Source: Pycnopodia helianthoides
Lineage: Eukaryota; Echinodermata; Asteroidea; Forcipulatida; Asteriidae
Length of the DNA: 64,000 nucleotides
Assembly (NCBI GenBank): GCA_032158295.1
Contig: CM063254.1
Coordinates: 1,798,001-1,862,000 of the forward strand
Reading direction: 5' to 3'
Shown here: positions 57,714 through 64,000 of the stretch, piece after piece
How the letters are laid out: each line of letters begins with the position of its first letter
How positions within the stretch are numbered: position 1 is the first letter of the stretch
The notes under the pieces: generated by a model
What the model was told of the DNA's origin: nothing
Database searches by the model: none
What the model saw: the letters and a program-made list of their open reading frames with translations, nothing else
Program-made: the position numbers and the translations under genes

Positions 57714-58483
57714 GTTGTAATTCATTCTAGTATTTCAGACACACGTAATGTTACATTACCATATGTCTTTCACTGTTTAAATTTTAACAGTTATAGTATT
57801 TTTTTAAAGTGTACTTTTTTAGATTTCAGATGTACTTTCTATGCTGGTGTGTATATAATGCTCTTTTTTATTCTGAGCTATGTATTCGTAAATTTACATA
57901 TCATCGCCTCAGGACTGTAAGGTTATTAGTGCAGTTTGATGGATTTCATAAAATTAGTTTTGCATATTTTGGAGCTCTTGGTAAATGGAGTTTATTGATC
58001 AAAAGTGTTCTCCAAAGTAATTGTTGGGCAAAAAAGGAACAATCATTTTCCTAAGTTAAATATTTATTTGTGGGTTTTGATGTATTTTTTCAAATGTGTA
58101 CGCTTTCTTTCATCTAGCGTTCCTTTGATTATTATGAATAGTGAAAATGCAATTAACGACCTTATAGAACTGAGCCGACGATATATTTTAAAGGTGTCCT
58201 TGTTTAGTAAAGTACCTTTGGCCACTCTATGCTTCGAGCTACTGAAGCAGAAACTTGCTGATGTCATCCACTAAGGTAGCTGGTCACCTCGCACCTCAAG
58301 ATGGAACCAGCTTCCTCGGATTTATTTTTTAGGAACTAGTTCTTTGAAACTGAAATTAAAAATTAAAGTAAACATGTACTAGGTTGTTATCACACATGAC
58401 AGACACTTTAAATAGGAAGATGATTAATGTGTTATACATGAATCTGACAATCCTGGTATAAGTTGAAATAAACATCTATCAAA
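57714..58483. other. Intergenic; no gene seen
   Basis: Open frames at 57809 and 58005 (+) lack recognisable domains. Confidence 0.4.
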
Positions 58484-58792
58484 CAGGGTTCTGCGCAGGA
58501 TTTCTTTAGTGGTGGGAAAATGTTTATCTGTGGAAACCATTGGGAGATGGATCAGTTACACGGTAGATCATATAAATAGACTCAAATCAAAGAAGCACTC
58601 AGTAGTTGGCTTTGGATACCATTTTTGCTGGTAAATACCCAATTTACATTTCATTCAAAACATTTGAAAGGAAATTGCAAGTGTAATTTAAACATTTTGA
58701 AAATATGTGGTCGAAAACAGTGCCAGTGGTGGTTGGGGAATCCTGAGTGCCGGGCGGGTTTTCCGGCACCGACCACTGTGGGCAGAACCCTG
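58484..58792. mobile_element. Complete CAGGGTTCTGC element, 6-bp target duplication
   Basis: Starts CAGGGTTCTGCGCAGG, ends CTGTGGGCAGAACCCTG. ATCAAA on both sides (58478-58483 and 58793-58798). 309 bp, non-coding. Confidence 0.9.
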
Positions 58793-58799
58793 ATCAAAG

Positions 58800-59770
58800 T
58801 AGCTGGAGTGTGTTCAAAATGAACACCTGCAGTAAGATAAGGAATGATACTGACAAATATACATTTCTTACGTTCTGAAGTAATGGTCAAATTAGGCAAT
58901 TGCGTGATTCATCTCTTGATGCACATTCCTGTTAAAGGTGCCTTGAAAATGTGATGCGATCAAGCTAAATGAGTCGTTTGTCGGTAAATGCATTATTGAA
59001 TAACAGGCCAAAATAGGTCGACAGGGGTCTACATTTCTATACATCTCTTGGTGTTTCGCCTTCCATAACTTTTGAACCAAAGGTGGTATCAACAGGGGGT
59101 TTTCATATCCTTAAAGCTAAGATTGTACTTCTATCAAACAGATAAAAAAAACAAAAATCGACAAGGGTCGACAAAAGACTCATTTAGCTTGATCGCATTA
59201 CAAATGTCTTCCTTTGTGTGTATTCCTCAAACAAAAATATTTCTTAAAGTATTTGGGATGTTGTGGTTTTATAAAATTATAAAAAACAATTATTTAGGGG
59301 TTACTGTGTATATAATTGGTGTGATTTTATTATGTAAATTTGCTGTAAAATTGTCTCTGTGTTCAAAAGTTATTAGATTCACCAGTAAAAATAATCTGGC
59401 AGGTAACTAGTATCTGACTCTACATTAGCAATTATTTTGTGTGCCAGTTCTATATAAAGTTCCTAAATGATAAATACTCCCAAAAACCTGTTGAAGTCTC
59501 CAAGCATCTTGAAACAAAACATAAATATTTGGTGACAACTTTTTACTCTGTTCAATTTGGGGATTAATCACGAATGATTTTCCCACTAAGCGCACAACTA
59601 TCTCAGACAAAGAGTCATGTAAAGTACTTGTGATCAAAGTATGGCCTAACATTCCTAAAAGACCACCATTGCTTGAAAGCACAGGGCAGGATATTGGATT
59701 GGATGAAATTTTAAGTCCCTAGAAGCAATATTTGTTTATGGCCTCCAAAATATTCAATAGGTTTGGTGTA
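58800..59770. other. Intergenic; no gene seen
   Basis: A pair of short inverted segments (gatgcgatcaagctaaatga at about 58951; tcatttagcttgatcgcatt at 59180) bounds about 250 bp that may be another foldback element. Confidence 0.45.
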
Positions 59771-60146
59771 TTAAAGGCACAGTACACGTTTGGTAATGAC
59801 TCTGAAAATTAATGGCAACAAAAACTTACTTGGTAAGAAGTACAGCAGCTTTGTGTAGTACATGTTTAGTCAATTTTGAGAAACTTTCAACTTCGAAGTA
59901 CTACGGTTATGGAAAATATATCACTTTTTATTCCCCAAAATTTGACTCAGCGTTTCAGACTGTGTATTCCTATGGGGAATATTCTTCCTGCATGGAAATA
60001 TTCGCTCCGGTTTTTCGGTGATATCTCAAAAACGTGACCACCCTTTGAAGTGATATTTTCACGGGTTAGTTTTATTGTATGTACCTACATTATAGGATTA
60101 ACACAATCAGTTGGCTCCAATTACCAAACGTATGCAGCATCTTTAA
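59771..60146. mobile_element. TTAA MITE, copy 2
   Basis: Left end TTAAAGGCACAGTACACG; right end diverged ('catctttaa'). Body matches 2101-2472 except that the 2271 palindrome is missing here. Confidence 0.85.
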
Positions 60147-61088
60147 TTCAGTTTTTACCCTTGTCAAATAATTGATAGATTCCTGTTAATTTATGTGATT
60201 TATTAAAATAATGTATATTGTCTCGATCCAGACAAAATATGGATGCAGCATTAGAACAAATCTACAGTTGGTTCATAAATTAATAAATAAAGCAATGCAA
60301 ACCAACAACTTGCAATTTGTTTTGTTACGTCTCGTTTGTTTTATTGACATTTTGAACCTTCAATAGAGAAAAGGTATCACAGTACAAAAGCTTCAGTATA
60401 AATTGAAATTCAAGTAAAAAAACAAAAACAACCCCACTGCCAACCCCCCCCCCCTAAAAAAATGCATATCCAAGAATATTGTAAAAAATCAATAAATAAA
60501 AATTACGGTAACAAATTTCAGTCAACTTTGGTCCAGAGAAAGAAAAGGCAAAAGGTTTGGTCAACAAAAGAAATAACTTGTTTATTTGTTGTAGGTGAGA
60601 TAGCAACAGCAGCTCATCTTTGTACTAAAGATGAAAAATCTTCATTACCCCACTGGTTCCTCCTCGGGAAACGCCACGGTTATCAACCACAAACTACATA
60701 CACACTTTCTGTACTACATACAATCTACACCACACAAAAGATTCAACTTGAATGTGTCGGGCAATTAAACTGGGCCCGGTTCATACAGCTTGTCAATAGA
60801 GACAAACGATTAACATTTAAAAACATTCTGTAGTGAAAAAAAAGGACAACTTTGCATATCGTAGACAATCCTTTGACTGAGATCAAGAGCCTCGAACCTT
60901 GCGTTTTAAAAAGATTCAGGAGTAGAAAGCACGTACCATCAGAAAATCACACATGTTGAACTGGATAAATAATACATGGTTTACTTGATTATTACGTCAC
61001 TTTTGCTCCAAATACCCAGATGTCGGACAAACCCCCCCCCCCCTTCCACCACTCATGCGATCACTGCATCGATGCACCAGACCGCAGT
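60147..61088. other. Intergenic; no gene accepted
   Basis: A 123-codon open frame at 60462-60833 (+) has no recognised domain, no splice context and AT-rich codon use; not called. Confidence 0.4.
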
Positions 61089-61227
61089 CAGGCCTCAAAT
61101 TTTGCCACGCACCACAGCAATTGGGTGCCCTTCAAAAACTTTCAACACAAATTCAAACTTACCTCTTTAGGTGCCTTTCAGTTTGGGGAAATTGCCATGC
61201 ACTTTTGAAAATGAAATTTGAGGCCTG
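61089..61227. mobile_element. CAGGCC MITE with 6-bp target duplication
   Basis: CAGGCCTCAAATTT / AAATTTGAGGCCTG perfect 14-bp ends; CGCAGT on both sides (61083-61088, 61228-61233). 139 bp. Confidence 0.92.
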
Positions 61228-61233
61228 CGCAGT

Positions 61234-63034
61234 AGTACAGTCACTGGCAGTATAAAGCTTGAGCATGTATGCGCGCACGTTATACTGTTATTTGACACAT
61301 TGTGTGAGATCCGGGTGCGATTGAACCTGTAACCAACCAACCCTGACAGGACAGTAAAAAAAAAAAAAAGTACTTTTATTCAAAGTAAGTGTGTTAAATA
61401 TCTGTCCAACTTTACAAAATAACACACCAGCTAAACTATGTACATGATTGGATAAGTACCTGCTTTCCATTAGTATTGATTTGAGTGTTTCGTAAATTGC
61501 ATTCTGAGGATTAAGAACAAACCTGACACAAAAATATGGCGGAATGTATTTTCCCAAATAAAAAACAGACAAAAATTTGCTTACCTATGTACATGTAGGC
61601 CGGTAAGAAACCGAACAAAATCTATAAAGCTTGTTTGAATTTAGTCATAAATTATTAAGCAATTACGGGAACTGAATATAGCACATTGCATCCTGATATG
61701 AACAGAAAAACCATCAACATTATACAAAAAACAAACAGAAAAGTGTTTTGTCCAAAGTGTAGACATGAACACACATTGGGTAAGACGAGACTGGTTTCTA
61801 TTACGCGCCATTGATCCTCAAAGAATCTTACCCATGTCCCTTAAAGGGGTAGGTCAGGGGTCATATTCATAGAGCTCTTCAACACAAATTTGTAAGGTCA
61901 ATTTTCATTTAAAAAAAATTTCGCCACAAATTTACATAAAAATTTACCGTAACAGGAACAGGAAACAGGCAACCAGCTAAAACATCACATCATGTGCATG
62001 TTATACTTGTGACTGGTTCCCTGCAAGTCTTTGCTCTGCAGTTCAAATTTTTGAAGTAATAATTTTGGCTACAAGGGTCTGAGTTATTGAGGCTGGGTCA
62101 CAAAGTAATTTGTTAACTGCTATTTTGTTCAATTGCCCAGATTCACATTCCAGAAATCAAGGATGAGATTGGACGAATGTGAAAATTCCTGGAAAAATGG
62201 CTTGCAGGTCTGGATCCCCCTTATTCTAGACCTGGAACCTCTCACAATTTCAGAAGGTTTACAGACTATGTGCATCATCAGAAAGACAACACTACAGGTT
62301 TGGACACAATGTTAACCATTTCTTTCCCTCTTGATTGCGGTATATACCTCTATTAAGATAATTTGTAGGCTCAAGGAGATTTGGAGAAAATCTTGAAATC
62401 AGGAAGAGTCCTGAGAAATCCCATGCCTGCAAAATGTACCAATGTAAAATGAGCCAAGGTTTGATGTCTAGAGCATTTGTCATAACTTGGACCGGGGATG
62501 TTTTACTTGCCTATTCATGTAAAGGCCATAATAGTATGATTTTTTTCACTTTTCTCTACAATGCAACAACACTTATTAACAACTTTGTTGCTGCACTTCT
62601 AGTTTAAGCAACCATATTTTTAGCTGGAAAAAAAAATAAAAAATAAGGAAAATGAAAAACTGAACTCTGGAACAATAATGGTGTAAATTTAATTTCCGAA
62701 AAAACACCCCTTTTTCATGAATTCAGATAATACAAAAACTATTTTTTTTTTAAATATACAAAAATCGATGAAGTTCCTTTCTTCTGCAATAGTTTGATAA
62801 CTAAAGCAGACTTTCCAGAATCCCCTTTAACATATTGCTTCATGCACCATTCAACTTGGTCCAAAATGTTCTCTCAGATTAGTACTTTGACGAGAATCGT
62901 CTCTTAGAATCGTCTCTTGCATTGTTTGGCAGATATATATGTACATAACATATACTTCAGCTGCTATTACAATGTTAATTCACCGAGTCGAAGCAGTTTT
63001 TTGGTGGCTAGCCCCCAGCCTCTCCCTTTTCCTA
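61234..63034. other. Presumed 3' flank of the - strand gene
   Basis: A - strand AATAAA at 61375-61380 is a possible poly(A) signal. A decayed GGGCCC-type repeat lies at about 61855-62080. No other gene seen. Confidence 0.4.
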
Positions 63035-63285
63035 TCAGCACGCCATCTCTCTCAAACACTCGATCTGAGCGAGGTAAAGTTTAGTTCTGGGTGTCAGGCG
63101 GTCACAGTGGCATCTTAGATGACCCCCGAGCGCTTCGACGTGGTCCCCCATCTGCCACAGACACTCCCGATCATCTGCACTCAACCAATGCTCCACGGAA
63201 GAGCTCTCCGCCGGCTGGCAATTCTGGGAGGTGTTCTGGGAATCGTGTGGTTGTAGACCTCGGCTGGAGGTTGGATGATATTTCA
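63035..63285 (-). CDS. Last coding exon of an unrecognised gene
   Basis: On the - strand a good acceptor (ttgtttttttcacag) is followed by an open frame of 83 codons to TGA at 63037-63035. Two bases complete a split codon, then it reads KYHPTSSRGLQPHDSQNTSQ, a Ser/Gln-rich linker, followed by a conserved-looking helical end: VEHWLSADDRECLWQMGDHV, EALGGHLRCHCDRLTP, RTKLYLAQIECLREMAC. Composition is GC-richer and protein-like, unlike nearby intergenic DNA. Upstream exons would lie to the right; none is convincing in 63300-64000. I do not recognise the family. Confidence 0.6.
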
Positions 63286-63409
63286 CTGTGAAAAAAACAA
63301 AAACAAATATAATCAGTTTAAAAGTTGAGTAGCTCTATTTCTCTCTGACTTTGCAATGCGATATGCCTCAGAGCTTGGAAAATCTGCTGTGTTTACTTCC
63401 ACATTGCTC

Positions 63410-63614
63410 TAGACTTGTGGACAAGTCGTTAATGTTTGTCACGGCCGGTGATGGTCGATAGCACGCTCCCCACCCCCCTGATCGAAGACTGCTCTCGCGC
63501 GAGGCTGCTGAGGGCCAGCAGTCTCGCGAGAACATCGCCCGTTTTGCGATAATCGTGGAGAGAGTCGGAAGGCTATCATCGCGACAAACATTTAAGGACT
63601 TGTCTACAAGTCTA
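63410..63614. mobile_element. TAGACTTG palindromic MITE
   Basis: Left TAGACTTGTGGACAAGTC and right GACTTGTCTACAAGTCTA, arms about 32 bp; termini are TA, possibly a TA target duplication. The GC-rich centre holds ctctcgcgcgag and tctcgcgaga. Confidence 0.9.
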
Positions 63615-63881
63615 ATATCACTCAAGAATCAAACTATTTGAACATTTAGTTTCAAATACTGTCTTCTTACATACCGTAATTCAGCTATATTATGTTGTTT
63701 GACTGAGCTTAGGTTTTTTAGAACTGAATGTGTGCAACCATGCAAGAGTAACAACTCACACACACCCATTTATATTAGGCAAAATAAAAAAAATGACATC
63801 CTTGTTTTGTCTGGACTTTTTGAAACCGGGTAGTGGTAAGCCCTTACTATTTACTGTTTTTGATATTTTTGCTGTGTCTAT

Positions 63882-64000
63882 GGGCAAGTTCGGGTTGGCG
63901 ACTAGAGTGACTAGACTAACCAGAAACAGTGTGTGACGTAGCTCTCGAATTGACTAGATCGACCATGCTCCAGTGCACGGTGGAGCTAGTCAATCTCCCT
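63882..64000. mobile_element. GGGCAAGTTC MITE, cut by window edge
   Basis: gggcaagttcgggttggcga onward matches 52536 for about 120 bp with few differences, then the window ends. Confidence 0.9.

Noticed and set aside
60462..60833. 123-codon open frame on the + strand
   Set aside because: No recognised domain; AT-rich, lies in repeat-rich intergenic DNA. A taxon-restricted small protein cannot be excluded.
63368..63625. 85-codon open frame on the - strand as upstream exon of the 63035 gene
   Set aside because: It is almost entirely the TAGACTTG palindromic MITE.

Overview
This is a gene-poor, intron-rich, AT-rich animal nuclear window with no bacterial or organellar features. It holds a 5'-truncated nicotinamide/nicotinate mononucleotide adenylyltransferase gene of NMNAT1 type (+ strand, seven exons, 10091-43134), a complete seven-exon TspanC8 tetraspanin closest to TSPAN33 (+ strand, 48502-56674, 288 residues), and the last coding exon of an unrecognised gene on the - strand (63035-63285). 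Every exon boundary given was read from AG/GT splice sites and frame continuity. The protein sequences and the interspersed repeats (GGGCCC foldbacks, TTAA MITEs, a TAGACTTG palindromic MITE, several tRNA-derived SINEs) suggest a marine deuterostome, most likely an echinoderm and perhaps a sea star. That placement rests on recall of such repeats and is moderate.

Layout: 1-10090 is presumed intron upstream of the first visible NMNAT exon, filled with repeats. The exon carrying the N-terminal nucleotide-binding motif was not found and probably lies left of the window. 10091-43134 is the NMNAT gene, with introns of 7.4, 5.2, 15.6, 0.4, 3.3 and 0.5 kb. 43135-48501 is its 3' flank and the intergenic space, rich in foldback elements. 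48502-56674 is the tetraspanin gene, whose six introns are all phase 0. 56675-63034 is 3' flank and repeats. 63035-64000 holds the end of the - strand gene and two MITEs, the last cut by the window edge.

The genes are not an operon and no functional link between them is evident. NMNAT makes NAD+ from NMN and ATP; a basic cluster suggests the nuclear isoform. The tetraspanin is expected to escort the ADAM10 protease.

The most notable material is in the mobile and repeated DNA. One MITE family has TAGTCTTGG termini and 9-bp target duplications (three insertions), each copy carrying two convergent CTCF-like motifs. A group of CAGG...CCTG elements has 5-6 bp target duplications (eight insertions with clear or partial duplications). 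There is a hammerhead-ribozyme-like fold, a 24-unit minisatellite alternating 57 and 58 bp, and repeats lying within 10-60 bp of exon borders. No multi-gene system of a new type was found.
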